Shown here in pieces: positions 18,097 through 27,827 of a stretch of DNA of 64,000 bases. This stretch comes from Chlorobiota bacterium (lineage in GTDB: Bacteria > Bacteroidota > Ignavibacteria > Kapaibacteriales > UBA961). The number at the start of each line of letters is the position of its first letter. Position 1 is the stretch's first letter. Both the position numbers and the translations under genes were made by a program. Below the pieces are notes generated by a model. It made no database searches. It was given only the letters and a program-made list of their open reading frames with translations, and was not told the origin of the DNA. The DNA lies in contig BJGZ01000003.1 of the NCBI GenBank assembly GCA_014191195.1, positions 173,217 through 237,216 of the forward strand, in the 5' to 3' direction.

Positions 18097-18585
18097 ATGG
18101 CATTACAACTTCCTTCAGAAATTAAAACTCTTTTGGAAGACATATGTACAACCTTTGGTGCAACACTTATTGATACAGTGTTAAGAGGCACAAAAGAACT
18201 TATGATGCTGGAACTATACATTGATACACCTGAAGGCATTACTTTAGATATTTGTGAAAAAATCAATCGCAGATTACTTGAAGTTTCTGAAACAAATGAA
18301 TTCATTAATGCAATTAGAAGCATAGAAGTTTCTTCTCCAGGCGCTGAAAGGTCTTTACAATATCATTGGCAATATCCAAGAAATATTGGAAGAATATTAG
18401 AAATAACATATGCACAGGGCGATACTCAAAATACTGGATTATTTACATTAGTAGAAGCTAATTCTGAATTTTGCTCTGTTAAAGAAAAGAATAAATCAAA
18501 AAGGAAATCTTCTGAAAACGAAGATACTATTTTGACAATACCTTATAATAAAATACAAAAAGCAATAGTTGTTTTACTTATGTAA
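18097..18585 (+). CDS. rimP: Ribosome maturation factor RimP
   Basis: 162 residues, typical size. RimP assists late 30S subunit maturation. The N-terminal alpha/beta domain (LEDICTTFGATLIDTVL, LELYIDTPEGITLDICEKINRR) and the signature VSSPGAERSL (from residue 79) are present, followed by a small Sm-like domain. It is the first gene of the conserved rimP-nusA-infB-rbfA-truB cluster. The leader contains a possible attenuator hairpin. Confidence 0.94.
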   Translation: MALQLPSEIKTLLEDICTTFGATLIDTVLRGTKELMMLELYIDTPEGITLDICEKINRRLLEVSETNEFINAIRSIEVSSPGAERSLQYHWQYPRNIGRILEITYAQGDTQNTGLFTLVEANSEFCSVKEKNKSKRKSSENEDTILTIPYNKIQKAIVVLLM

Positions 18586-18630
18586 AACTTCTTATTAGAT
18601 ATTAATCTCATCAATTTTGTTAAGTGAACA

Positions 18631-19968
18631 ATGGCACGCCGCAAAGCTAAACCAAAGTACGATAAGAAGCTTATTATTGAAGCATTTGCTGATATGGCCC
18701 GTGAAAAGAGCATAGATAAAGATTTGCTCCAGGGTATGTTAGTTGAGACTCTATCTCTTTTGATTCGGAAGAAATATGGTCAGGAAGCAAACTTTGATAT
18801 TGTTGTTAATATGGACAAAGGTGACTTAGAAATTTATCTAATGCGCACTATTGTTGAAGAAGTAGAAGACCCATCTTTACAAATATTGTTAAAAGAAGTA
18901 TCTACTCGAACTCAAGAAGTCTATGAATTAGGCGATGAATTTATTGAAGAAATTACTCTTGAAAATATTGCAGAAAATTTTGGAAGAAGATTGATAGCAT
19001 TAGCTACTCAAACTCTTGGACAAAGGATTCGAGATGTAGAGAAAGACAATGTTTTCAATGAGTATAATGATAAAGTAGGTGAAATTATTGTTGGCGAAGT
19101 ATATCAGGTTCGCCCAGGTAGCTTGCTTATAATGCATAATAAAATTGAGATGAGAATGCCCCGTGAGGAGCAAATTCACAATGAGCGTTATAAGAAGAAT
19201 ATGTCTGTAAAGGCAATAATAAAAGAAGTAAGAAGAATGCAAGGAAGTGGTACACCAGATATCATTCTTTCAAGATCTGCTGATGAATTCTTGGCAAGGC
19301 TTTTTGAAATCGAGATTCCAGAGGTTTATGATGGAATCATTGAAATTAAATCTATTTCTAGAGATCCAGGCGAAAGAGCTAAAGTAGCTGTTCAATCTTT
19401 TGATGAAAGAGTAGATCCAGTTGGTGCCTGTGTTGGTATGAAAGGTATAAGAATTCACTCTATTGTACGTGAATTAAACAATGAAAATATTGATGTAATT
19501 GAATACTCATTGGATCCTAAAGTGTTTATTGCGAAAGCTTTAGCACCTGCAAAAGTTAAAGATATTTCTGTATCACCTGATACTAGATCGGCTACTGTAT
19601 TAGTAGCAGATGATCAAGTTTCTTTAGCAATTGGAAGAAATGGACAAAATGTAAGGCTTGCGTCAAAGTTAACAGGATATAATATCACCTTGATTAAAGA
19701 AGGTGGAGAAGATATTGAGCTCATTGAATTCCGAGAAGAATTAGGAAGAGAAATGTATGACAATATCATTAATCTTGGAATTGATACAGCTAGAGAGTTT
19801 TTAGAAGCAGATATATATGAATTACTGTCCTTACCAGAAATGAGTAAGCAAACATTGCTTGAAATCCGCCAGATAATTCTTACTGAATTTGATGAACAGG
19901 AAATGAGCGAAATATCTCAAGCAATATTGGAAGCCGATGAATTTAGTGGTGATTCCGTAGAAGGTTAA
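18631..19968 (+). CDS. nusA: Transcription termination/antitermination factor NusA
   Basis: 445 residues. NusA binds RNA polymerase and nascent RNA, modulating pausing and termination. The N-terminal polymerase-binding domain is followed by an S1 domain (about residues 145-200; VGEVYQVRPGSLLI), KH1 (VDPVGACVGMKGIRIHSIVREL) and KH2 (VSLAIGRNGQNVRLASKL). A short acidic tail (about 80 residues) holds one helix-hairpin-like segment, LLSLPEMSKQTLLEI. It lies 45 bp after rimP in the same operon. Confidence 0.96.
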   Translation: MARRKAKPKYDKKLIIEAFADMAREKSIDKDLLQGMLVETLSLLIRKKYGQEANFDIVVNMDKGDLEIYLMRTIVEEVEDPSLQILLKEVSTRTQEVYELGDEFIEEITLENIAENFGRRLIALATQTLGQRIRDVEKDNVFNEYNDKVGEIIVGEVYQVRPGSLLIMHNKIEMRMPREEQIHNERYKKNMSVKAIIKEVRRMQGSGTPDIILSRSADEFLARLFEIEIPEVYDGIIEIKSISRDPGERAKVAVQSFDERVDPVGACVGMKGIRIHSIVRELNNENIDVIEYSLDPKVFIAKALAPAKVKDISVSPDTRSATVLVADDQVSLAIGRNGQNVRLASKLTGYNITLIKEGGEDIELIEFREELGREMYDNIINLGIDTAREFLEADIYELLSLPEMSKQTLLEIRQIILTEFDEQEMSEISQAILEADEFSGDSVEG

Positions 19969-20018
19969 ACAACACTTATAAATTTTTCAGTATTTTTTTC
20001 ACATCAGCCCCAGGTTGT

Positions 20019-23000
20019 ATGTCAGCATCACAAGGTACACGTCTGTTCAAGCTAGCCTCCCAAATTAATATTGGAAAGGATGCTATTGTTGAATTCTTAC
20101 AAGCTAAAGGATTCACTATTGAAAATAAACCTACAACAATGCTATCTGAAGAGATGGTTGAAGTTGTTATGGATAAATTTGCACGCGAGGCCAAATTAGC
20201 CGAAAAGCAACGTGAAAAATTAGAAAAATATCATACTGCTCGTCATCCTGAAAAATCAGAGATTGCTATTGAAGATGCCCATATCGAAGCTTCAAATCTA
20301 ATTCATCAATCTTTAGATAATTCTGATTCTTCTCCAATTTCTGATACAATTGAAAGTACAGAACATATCGAGATTACTGAAATTTCTTCTTTAGAGCCTA
20401 CACATACTTCCAATGATAAGGGGCATATTGTAGGATCTGTAATAGCTCTGGATAATTCATTTGACAAAAAGAATAATAAGATGTCAAATGTTAGTTCGTC
20501 TATTTCAAAAAAAGAGACTGTATCCAAGGTAGAACCTCTACCTCAATCAATAAAAGAAATCATTGTAGATTCTCCTATTTCTAGTGAAAAAGAAATTGAG
20601 ATAGTTAATATAGTACCAAATGTGTCAGAAACAATATCTGATGCCATACAAGAAACTAAACAAGAAATATCTTCTGATGCTCAGATTGTAGTTGTAATAT
20701 CCGATCCAATATCAGAAGAAAATGAAGTTGTAAAACAGTCTGATACTAAAATAGAAGCATCTAATGTTGAGGCTACTTCAGATTCAGAATCCATAGATCC
20801 TAGCAAGAAAAAGAAAAAAAGGATAATGGAAATTGAATATGAAGCTGGCGCAATGCCTCAATTACGTGGATTAACAGTGGTTGGTAAGATAGATTTAACA
20901 CCACCACCAAAATCTACTCCACATCCAGTCGGCGATCGTAATCGAGACGATAGACCACAACAAAGAAGAAATGATAGGCCGCAACAAGGTGGCTTTAATC
21001 AAGATAGAAGACCACCAGGTTCTAGACCACCAGGAAATGATAAAAAAGAAGGTGGTTTTGAGAGAAGGAATCCTAATGATCGTCCAAATAGATTTCAACC
21101 AACCCCTAATCAGCATTCCATTGGCGAAAGATTAAAGGCCAAAAGCCAAGATGTTGCTATTAAAGTTATTGGTGCTATTACAGATGATGAATCAAACATC
21201 AAAAATTCAAAGAAACCACTAAAACCAAATGTAGCAGGAACACCTGGAATTAAACCTCCAATTGCAATAGATAAAAAGAAAAAGAAGAAAAAATCAATTA
21301 GAGAATCTATCTCTGAAGAAGATGTTACAAGAGCAATTCGTGAAACACTTGCTGGTATGGAAGACTCTACAGCAAGTTTTAGAACAAAATTAAAAGCAAA
21401 GAAAAAGCTTGAAAGAGAAGAAAAAGAACAACGTCGTATCGATGAAATAGAACGCGAAAGTACCATACTTAGGCTTACTGAGTTTGTTACAACAGCAGAC
21501 TTAGCTGCTTTAATGGCTATACCAGCTGCAGAAATCATAGTAAAGTGTATGGCATTAGGCTTAATGGTTTCTATTAATCAACGATTAGATAAGGATACCC
21601 TTACACTAATAGCAGACGATTATGACTTCAAAATTGAATTCCTTGATGAACAAGCAGCACAAGAAATAGAAGATATAAATGATGATGAAGATACACTTGT
21701 AACCAGACCACCAATTGTTACAATTATGGGCCATGTTGACCATGGTAAAACTTCATTATTAGATTTTATTCGTGTTGCAAATGTTGTTGCAGGTGAATCC
21801 GGCGGTATTACCCAACATATAGGAGCCTATCATGTTGACTTACCAAATGGTAGAACCATAGCGTTTTTAGATACTCCAGGCCACGAAGCATTTACAGCAA
21901 TGCGTGCACGTGGAGCAAAAGTAACAGATATAGTAGTTCTTGTTGTAGCTGCTGATGATAATGTGATGCCTCAAACAATTGAAGCTATAAGCCATGCACA
22001 AGCTGCAAGTGTGCCGATTGTTGTAGCATTGAACAAAATAGATAAAGTAGATGCAAACCCAGATAAAGTTAGACAACAATTGGCAGATAGAGGTGTATTA
22101 GTAGAAGAATGGGGTGGCAAATATCAAAGTGCGGAAATTTCTGCTAAAAAAGGTTTAAACATTAATACCCTCTTAGAAAAAATCTTGTTAGAAGCTGATT
22201 TACTTGATTTAAAAGCAAATCCAGATCGTAATTCAAGAGGAACAGTTATTGAAGCACATTTGGATAAAGGTAAGGGAGTATTAGCTACTGTTATGGTGCA
22301 AAAAGGTACACTTAAAGTTGGAGATGCTTTTGTAGCTGGTATTTATTCAGGACGTGTTCGAGCAATGTTCGACGAAAGAGGTAATCGAATAGAAGAAGCA
22401 GGCCCATCTTTACCAGTTCAAGTATCTGGATTTGATGGAACACCACAAGCGGGTGATTTATTTGCAGTATTAGATACAGAAGTTGAAGCCAGAGCAATTG
22501 CAACTAAACGTCAACAATTAAAGAGAGAGCAAACATTTAAGCAAATGCGTCCAATCACTTTAGATGAAATCTCTCAAGATATTCTTCGTGGTGGAACAAA
22601 AGAACTTAAACTTATTATCAAGAGTGATGTTAGTGGATCAATGGAAGCATTATCCGACTCCTTGCAAAAACTAACTCGTGATGAAGCAAAAGTAACTATC
22701 CTTCATAAAGGTGTAGGGCCAATTTCCGAGTCAGATGTTATGTTAGCAGCTGCATCAAGTGCCGTAGTAGTTGGGTTTCATGTATCCCCTACTTCAGCAG
22801 CAAGAAAATCAGCAGAAGCAGAAGGTGTGGATATTCGTTTATATACAATCATATATGACTGTATTAATGAAATTCAAATGGCATTAGAAGGACTTCTATC
22901 ACCAGAAATTAAAGAAGATATTATTGGTAATGCAGAAGTTCGCCAAGTATTCAAGATTAGTAAAGTAGGAGCAGTTGCTGGATCATATGTAACATCTGGA

Positions 23001-23216
23001 AAAATCCATAGAAATGATCGAGTAAGAGTAATGAGAGATGGCTTTATGGTTTATAATTCTACATTATCTGCATTAAAAAGATTTAAAGATGATGTAAAAG
23101 AAGTAGATACCAACTATGAATGCGGTATAAGTATTAATGGTTTCAATGACTTTGTTGAAGGTGATATAATTGAAGCATATAAACAAACCGAAGTACGCCG
23201 TAAGTTAAGTCAATAA
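20019..23216 (+). CDS. infB: Translation initiation factor IF-2 (long N-terminal extension)
   Basis: 1065 residues. IF-2 is the GTPase that delivers initiator tRNA. The N-terminal IF2_N motif ([20 protein letters not shown]) is followed by about 350 acidic, low-complexity residues, then an Arg/Gly/Pro/Gln-rich stretch near residues 305-365 ([15 protein letters not shown]) and a lysine-rich linker. The G domain starts near residue 570 with GHVDHGKT, then DTPGHEAF and NKID. Domains II, III and IV follow through the C-terminus. Long extensions are common in this group. It precedes rbfA by 11 bp. Confidence 0.97.
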   Translation: MSASQGTRLFKLASQINIGKDAIVEFLQAKGFTIENKPTTMLSEEMVEVVMDKFAREAKLAEKQREKLEKYHTARHPEKSEIAIEDAHIEASNLIHQSLDNSDSSPISDTIESTEHIEITEISSLEPTHTSNDKGHIVGSVIALDNSFDKKNNKMSNVSSSISKKETVSKVEPLPQSIKEIIVDSPISSEKEIEIVNIVPNVSETISDAIQETKQEISSDAQIVVVISDPISEENEVVKQSDTKIEASNVEATSDSESIDPSKKKKKRIMEIEYEAGAMPQLRGLTVVGKIDLTPPPKSTPHPVGDRNRDDRPQQRRNDRPQQGGFNQDRRPPGSRPPGNDKKEGGFERRNPNDRPNRFQPTPNQHSIGERLKAKSQDVAIKVIGAITDDESNIKNSKKPLKPNVAGTPGIKPPIAIDKKKKKKKSIRESISEEDVTRAIRETLAGMEDSTASFRTKLKAKKKLEREEKEQRRIDEIERESTILRLTEFVTTADLAALMAIPAAEIIVKCMALGLMVSINQRLDKDTLTLIADDYDFKIEFLDEQAAQEIEDINDDEDTLVTRPPIVTIMGHVDHGKTSLLDFIRVANVVAGESGGITQHIGAYHVDLPNGRTIAFLDTPGHEAFTAMRARGAKVTDIVVLVVAADDNVMPQTIEAISHAQAASVPIVVALNKIDKVDANPDKVRQQLADRGVLVEEWGGKYQSAEISAKKGLNINTLLEKILLEADLLDLKANPDRNSRGTVIEAHLDKGKGVLATVMVQKGTLKVGDAFVAGIYSGRVRAMFDERGNRIEEAGPSLPVQVSGFDGTPQAGDLFAVLDTEVEARAIATKRQQLKREQTFKQMRPITLDEISQDILRGGTKELKLIIKSDVSGSMEALSDSLQKLTRDEAKVTILHKGVGPISESDVMLAAASSAVVVGFHVSPTSAARKSAEAEGVDIRLYTIIYDCINEIQMALEGLLSPEIKEDIIGNAEVRQVFKISKVGAVAGSYVTSGKIHRNDRVRVMRDGFMVYNSTLSALKRFKDDVKEVDTNYECGISINGFNDFVEGDIIEAYKQTEVRRKLSQ

Positions 23217-23227
23217 AGGACCAATAG

Positions 23228-23632
23228 ATGTCTATAAGAACCGAAAAAGTTGCTGCAGTGATAACAGATTTACTTTCTGAACCACTAAGGAAAATAGCGT
23301 CCGAAATACATGCTGGTCTTATTACCGTAACTTCAGTTAAAATGTCTCCCGATTTACAAATAGCTAAAGTGTATATCAGTGCTATTGGTGGGAAAAAAGG
23401 GATTACAGAAGTTCTTACTGCAATTGAACAAGATAAGATTAGAATCAGGAAACATATTGCTCAAAATCTTCAATTACGATTTGCTCCTGAATTACGTTTT
23501 TTTAGAGATGAAACTATGGATGCCATGGAAAGCATAAAGAATTTACTTGAAAAAACCAAACAAGATGATATTCGTAGGCTTCAGCAATACAGCAATAATG
23601 TAACCGAAGATAATTCTAATTCTGCTGATTAA
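23228..23632 (+). CDS. rbfA: 30S ribosome-binding factor RbfA
   Basis: 134 residues, a KH-fold 16S rRNA maturation factor that acts near the 5' helix of 16S rRNA. VAAVITDLLSEPLRKIAS (residues 9-26), ITVTSVKMSPDLQIAKVYIS and LQLRFAPELRFFRDETMD match the family. A short polar tail follows. AAAGGA lies 7 bases before the ATG. Between infB and truB, as in most bacteria. Confidence 0.95.
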   Translation: MSIRTEKVAAVITDLLSEPLRKIASEIHAGLITVTSVKMSPDLQIAKVYISAIGGKKGITEVLTAIEQDKIRIRKHIAQNLQLRFAPELRFFRDETMDAMESIKNLLEKTKQDDIRRLQQYSNNVTEDNSNSAD

Positions 23633-23657
23633 TACTACCCTATTTCCTACTGATTCT

Positions 23658-24425
23658 ATGAGAATGCTTACTAGGCATACTGTACAAGATATTGCCACAT
23701 GGACTCATGATGCAAGAAATGCAGGAAATGGTGCTATTGCCCTTATTGATAAAGGGAAATCATGGACATCTTTCGATATCGTAGCTAAACTTCGTGGAAT
23801 GCTTGGTGTAAAAAAAATAGGGCATGCAGGAACATTAGATCCTTTAGCTACTGGTTTCTTAATTGTATGCATTGGTAGGCCGGCAACAAAAATAATAGAC
23901 CAATATCAAGCTCATAAAAAAAGATATTTAGCCTCTATAAAACTTGGTGCTTCTACCAACTCCTTAGATGCCGAAACACCAGAAAATATTTTTGCACCAA
24001 TCTCATCTAATGTAGACAAAGATTCAATAGCTTTACTTCTTAAGCAATTTATAGGTGATATCCAACAAGTTCCGCCCATATATTCAGCCTTGAAAAAAAA
24101 TGGTATTCCTTTATATAAATTAGCCAGACGTGGCGAAGAAACTGAAATATTACCTAGAGGTATTACTATTCATTCAATCGATCTTGTCTCCTATAATAAT
24201 CCTACGCTAATATTAGATATATCATGCTCTAAAGGAACATATATCCGTTCTCTAGCTCGTGATATTGGTATTGCTTTAGGTACTGTTGCATATTTATCTG
24301 ATTTACGAAGAACCGAAATTGGTGAATTATCAGTAGAAGATGCAGTAGATATTGCAATTATAGAACAAGCACTTACTGAACATAATCTATTGGCTATTCC
24401 TAAAGTTTTTTCTCAACAAAGATGA
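23658..24425 (+). CDS. truB: tRNA pseudouridine(55) synthase TruB
   Basis: 255 residues. It forms pseudouridine at position 55 of the tRNA T-loop. GHAGTLDPLATGFL contains the catalytic Asp61; VPPIYSALKKNGIPLYKLAR and CSKGTYIRSLARDIG are the other conserved motifs. There is an extra N-terminal segment of about 20 residues and no C-terminal PUA domain. It overlaps ribF by 4 bp. Confidence 0.95.
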   Translation: MRMLTRHTVQDIATWTHDARNAGNGAIALIDKGKSWTSFDIVAKLRGMLGVKKIGHAGTLDPLATGFLIVCIGRPATKIIDQYQAHKKRYLASIKLGASTNSLDAETPENIFAPISSNVDKDSIALLLKQFIGDIQQVPPIYSALKKNGIPLYKLARRGEETEILPRGITIHSIDLVSYNNPTLILDISCSKGTYIRSLARDIGIALGTVAYLSDLRRTEIGELSVEDAVDIAIIEQALTEHNLLAIPKVFSQQR

Positions 24426-25375
24426 ATATCTATTCCTTATTTGATGATATACCATTTAATCAGGCATCAATTATTACAGTTGGTACATTTGATGGTGTGC
24501 ATATAGGACATCAGAACATAATTTCTAAAATGAAAGAAATTGCACAATCAGTTAATGATTCGAGAACTGTTATTGTCACTTTTCACCCCCATCCACAATT
24601 AATCGTACCAAGAAAAGATAAGCCTCAAGTTTCACTTCTATCTACAATTGATGAACGAATTGAACTTATTGAATCATATGGCATTGATACAGTAATCATT
24701 ATTCCCTTTTCTAAAGAATTTGCTTCAACTTCTTCTACAGATTTTATCAAAAAATATATCGTAGAAAAAATAGGTGTACATACAATGTGCATTGGTTATG
24801 ATCATGGCTTTGGCAATAATAGAGAAGGTTCTGAAGAAACTCTTGTTTCATTATCTCAAGAATATAATTTTTCATTAGAAATCATTCCTGCGACAGTGAT
24901 TAAAGATCGTCCAATTAGTAGTACGATAATAAGAAAAGCAATAATAGAACATCAATTGCACGATTCTTTAGAATTATTAGGCTATCCATATTTTGTTTCT
25001 GGAATTGTTTTAAGAGGCGATGAAAGAGGCAGAAAATTAGGTATTCCAACTGCTAATATTAAGTCGACAGACCCTCATAAATTATATCCTGGTAATGGAG
25101 TATATTTTGTTTCTTCTGAGATTGACGGTACATTATATTATGGTATGGCAAATATTGGTACTAGGCCAACATTTACTAATGATACCGAATCTATTTTAGA
25201 GGTAAATTATTTTGGATTACATACAGATTTATATGATAAAACTATCACTGTATGGTTTTTACACTTTTTACGCGAAGAAAAAAAGTTTGACAGTGTAGAT
25301 TTATTTTTATCTCAATTATATGAAGATCGTGCTTTTTGTGAAGAACTTATTGAAGCTTTACAAAAATGTGGATAG
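24422..25375 (+). CDS. ribF: Bifunctional riboflavin kinase / FAD synthetase
   Basis: 317 residues. It converts riboflavin to FMN and FAD. The N-terminal nucleotidyltransferase domain carries VGTFDGVHIGHQNII (residues about 20-34) and FHPHPQ; IGYDHGFG and RPISSTIIRKAI complete it. The C-terminal kinase domain has RGDERGRKLGIPTANI and GMANIGTRPTF. It overlaps truB by 4 bp. FMN made here could serve enzymes such as Fni in the same window. Confidence 0.95.
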   Translation: MNIYSLFDDIPFNQASIITVGTFDGVHIGHQNIISKMKEIAQSVNDSRTVIVTFHPHPQLIVPRKDKPQVSLLSTIDERIELIESYGIDTVIIIPFSKEFASTSSTDFIKKYIVEKIGVHTMCIGYDHGFGNNREGSEETLVSLSQEYNFSLEIIPATVIKDRPISSTIIRKAIIEHQLHDSLELLGYPYFVSGIVLRGDERGRKLGIPTANIKSTDPHKLYPGNGVYFVSSEIDGTLYYGMANIGTRPTFTNDTESILEVNYFGLHTDLYDKTITVWFLHFLREEKKFDSVDLFLSQLYEDRAFCEELIEALQKCG

Positions 25376-25382
25376 ATTTTTT

Positions 25383-26114
25383 ATGAAGTGGCTTTTTGAA
25401 AATACTGGTTATTTAAGTGGTAAAGAACAAATGGATTTAGATATATCTAATGCACAGAAGCTTGCAGCAGATAATGATTCACATAGTCCATTATTACGCA
25501 TTTATGGATGGAAGCCATGGGCAATATCATTAGGTAAAAATCAGTTAGATACATCGATAAATTATCAAGAATGTTCAATCCGCGGTATAGATATTGTCAG
25601 AAGACCTACTGGTGGACGTGCTGTCTTACATGCAAATGAACTCACATATTGCATCACAGTACCCTGTAAAGATACATCAATAGCCAAAAAGTGGTATGAA
25701 TCTATTCATCTTTTTTTATTAAGAGCATTATCTCCTTTACACATTTCTCATTTAGATTTTGTAAAATCACAAACTAATTTTACTCATCATTATGCAACTG
25801 ATATGTCTAAAGCATGCTTTTCTACTTCTGCTCAGTATGAAGTTGAATATAAAGGCAAAAAGATTATTGGCAGTGCCCAAATGATACATGATAATGTCTT
25901 GTTACAACATGGATCAATTTTACTACAAAATGACCATCTTGCAATTGCTGACCTAATAACAAAGAATGAAAATGATAAAAAATTATTATACGAATATCTA
26001 GATAATTCTTCTATAGATTTAAGTACTATTTTACATAGAACAGTCACTTATGAAGAATGTGTACACCTTATTTACAATGAATTTATGATTCACCATTCAA
26101 TTCCATTCCTTTAA
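25383..26114 (+). CDS. Lipoate-protein ligase / octanoyltransferase family protein
   Basis: 243 residues from the ATG at 25383, 7 bp after the ribF stop; a longer in-frame start would run into ribF. RRPTGGRAVLH is the family's substrate-binding loop, and KIIGSAQ carries the conserved lysine (about Lys160). KACFSTSAQYEVEYKGK places a Cys (about 145) where LipM-type octanoyltransferases have their catalytic Cys, so a LipM-like transferase is possible as well as LplA. Either acts in lipoylating 2-oxoacid dehydrogenases. Confidence 0.8.
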   Translation: MKWLFENTGYLSGKEQMDLDISNAQKLAADNDSHSPLLRIYGWKPWAISLGKNQLDTSINYQECSIRGIDIVRRPTGGRAVLHANELTYCITVPCKDTSIAKKWYESIHLFLLRALSPLHISHLDFVKSQTNFTHHYATDMSKACFSTSAQYEVEYKGKKIIGSAQMIHDNVLLQHGSILLQNDHLAIADLITKNENDKKLLYEYLDNSSIDLSTILHRTVTYEECVHLIYNEFMIHHSIPFL

Positions 26115-26123
26115 AGGTTCATT

Positions 26124-27827
26124 ATGTATAGATTTCTATATATGAATGTATATGTACCGTTGATTATATTGATTGTTAATGTGTTACACATTCAAGCTTC
26201 AGAATTACCATGTGCTGTTTATTGTTCAAAAGACACAATAAATCTAGGGAAAAGTTATGTGAATGATGAATTAGTAGATACAATGTCAATCACAAATACT
26301 TCTGCTTTTCCAATTACAATTTCAAATCCAGATATATATTCTCGATTTCCAGTTTTTGCTTGCATAAATGTGTCTACAAACACTCTGCAACCCAATCAAA
26401 CAGCTATTTATACTTTCAGTTTTAAAACTGTTCATAATATTTCTTATTCTGCAACTGCATCCTTTTCTATTGGTTGTGCATCTGGATTCTATTCAAAATC
26501 AATCATATTGAAAGCTCAAAGTGAATATCAAGACACTGAATTTGCATTTACACAAAATATAGAAGGACAAGCTTTATATAATGCATTAAATGCTTATCTA
26601 CAAAATCAAACAGTGTACAGTTATTCCGATGCTAGAACTCATATGTTTGGTAAAGCAGATAATGTAAATGGATATGTAGAATGCATTTATACAGGCAGAA
26701 AAATCCAAACGACTGGTATTCCAAATGCAAATGATTTTAACTGCGAACACTCTTGGCCTCAAAGTAAAGGTTCCGACAAAGAACCTGCCCGTACTGACAT
26801 TTATCATCTTTATCCTTCTGATTCTAAATCGAATGAGAAAAGATCCAATAATCCATTCGGTAAAGTTACGAGAAGTATTCTTTGGGAAGTTGGAGGTTCG
26901 AAATTAGGTTTACCTACAGGCTCATCTGACACAACATTTGAACCTAGAGATGAAAGTAAAGGAAATATTGCTAGAGGCTTATTGTATTATTGCACTAGAT
27001 ATGGCAATAGAAAAGGAACATTTGATAAAGATGGATTTTTAACTGGCATGGAAACTATTCTAAGAGATTGGAATAAATCTGACCCTGTAGATCAAAGAGA
27101 AAAAGATAGATGCGAGTCTATAGCTAGTGTTCAAAAGAGGAAAAATCCATATGTAGATCATCCTGAAATCATTGATAGAATGTATAAACTTTCTACACAA
27201 CCAGAATTTCCTTTATATCCAGAACCTATTACTAATCCCAAAGGAATTTACATAGCTATAAATTCACCTAATGATTCAATTGATCTAATGATCCCAATTA
27301 GTAATAAAGGAAATCAATTTGCAAAAGTGCTATCAACAGAGTTTCGTCCAAGTACAGAATCTGCTGCAATAATCTCAATCGATACCATCATTAAACCTGG
27401 CATCGTTTCTTATGCTAAAATTAGGATTAAGCAAGGCATTGCATCTGGAACGGCATTAAGAATTCGTTTTGCAGATGGATTATCTACATTACCTATACCA
27501 ATATCTACTGAAATTCCTTCTTCCGTTCAAGATATTGTTAACGATGAAGCCCCAATGATTGAAATCAGTCCTAATCCTGGTATTCAAGGATTTGATCAAT
27601 ATATTTCTGTTCATGTTCAATCTCGTAAAGATATTTCATTAAAAATATTTGATATTCAAGGTAAGGAATTAGCTGACTTATCAGCATCTATAGAATGGCA
27701 AGGTCTAGATGGAAAAATTGCAATTTCATCTAAACTACTTAGCTATCCCACTCTTTTATGTCGTGTACATTCTATATATGGTACACGAACCCAATTACTG
27801 TTTACAGGCGCTTCTGATGAAAAATAA
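26124..27827 (+). CDS. Secreted endonuclease I family nuclease with C-terminal T9SS-like domain
   Basis: 567 residues with a signal peptide (VNVLHIQASE). A beta-sandwich N-domain is followed by endonuclease I: QTVYSYSDARTHMF, then FNCEHSWPQSKG (Glu208, His209 at the beta-beta-alpha-Me metal centre), then TDIYHLYPSD and SNEKRSNNPFGKV. The final about 90 residues (ISPNPGIQGFDQ, LKIFDIQGKEL) resemble a T9SS type A sorting domain. It is probably a surface or secreted DNase/RNase for nutrient acquisition. It overlaps the next gene by 11 bp. Confidence 0.85.
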   Translation: MYRFLYMNVYVPLIILIVNVLHIQASELPCAVYCSKDTINLGKSYVNDELVDTMSITNTSAFPITISNPDIYSRFPVFACINVSTNTLQPNQTAIYTFSFKTVHNISYSATASFSIGCASGFYSKSIILKAQSEYQDTEFAFTQNIEGQALYNALNAYLQNQTVYSYSDARTHMFGKADNVNGYVECIYTGRKIQTTGIPNANDFNCEHSWPQSKGSDKEPARTDIYHLYPSDSKSNEKRSNNPFGKVTRSILWEVGGSKLGLPTGSSDTTFEPRDESKGNIARGLLYYCTRYGNRKGTFDKDGFLTGMETILRDWNKSDPVDQREKDRCESIASVQKRKNPYVDHPEIIDRMYKLSTQPEFPLYPEPITNPKGIYIAINSPNDSIDLMIPISNKGNQFAKVLSTEFRPSTESAAIISIDTIIKPGIVSYAKIRIKQGIASGTALRIRFADGLSTLPIPISTEIPSSVQDIVNDEAPMIEISPNPGIQGFDQYISVHVQSRKDISLKIFDIQGKELADLSASIEWQGLDGKIAISSKLLSYPTLLCRVHSIYGTRTQLLFTGASDEK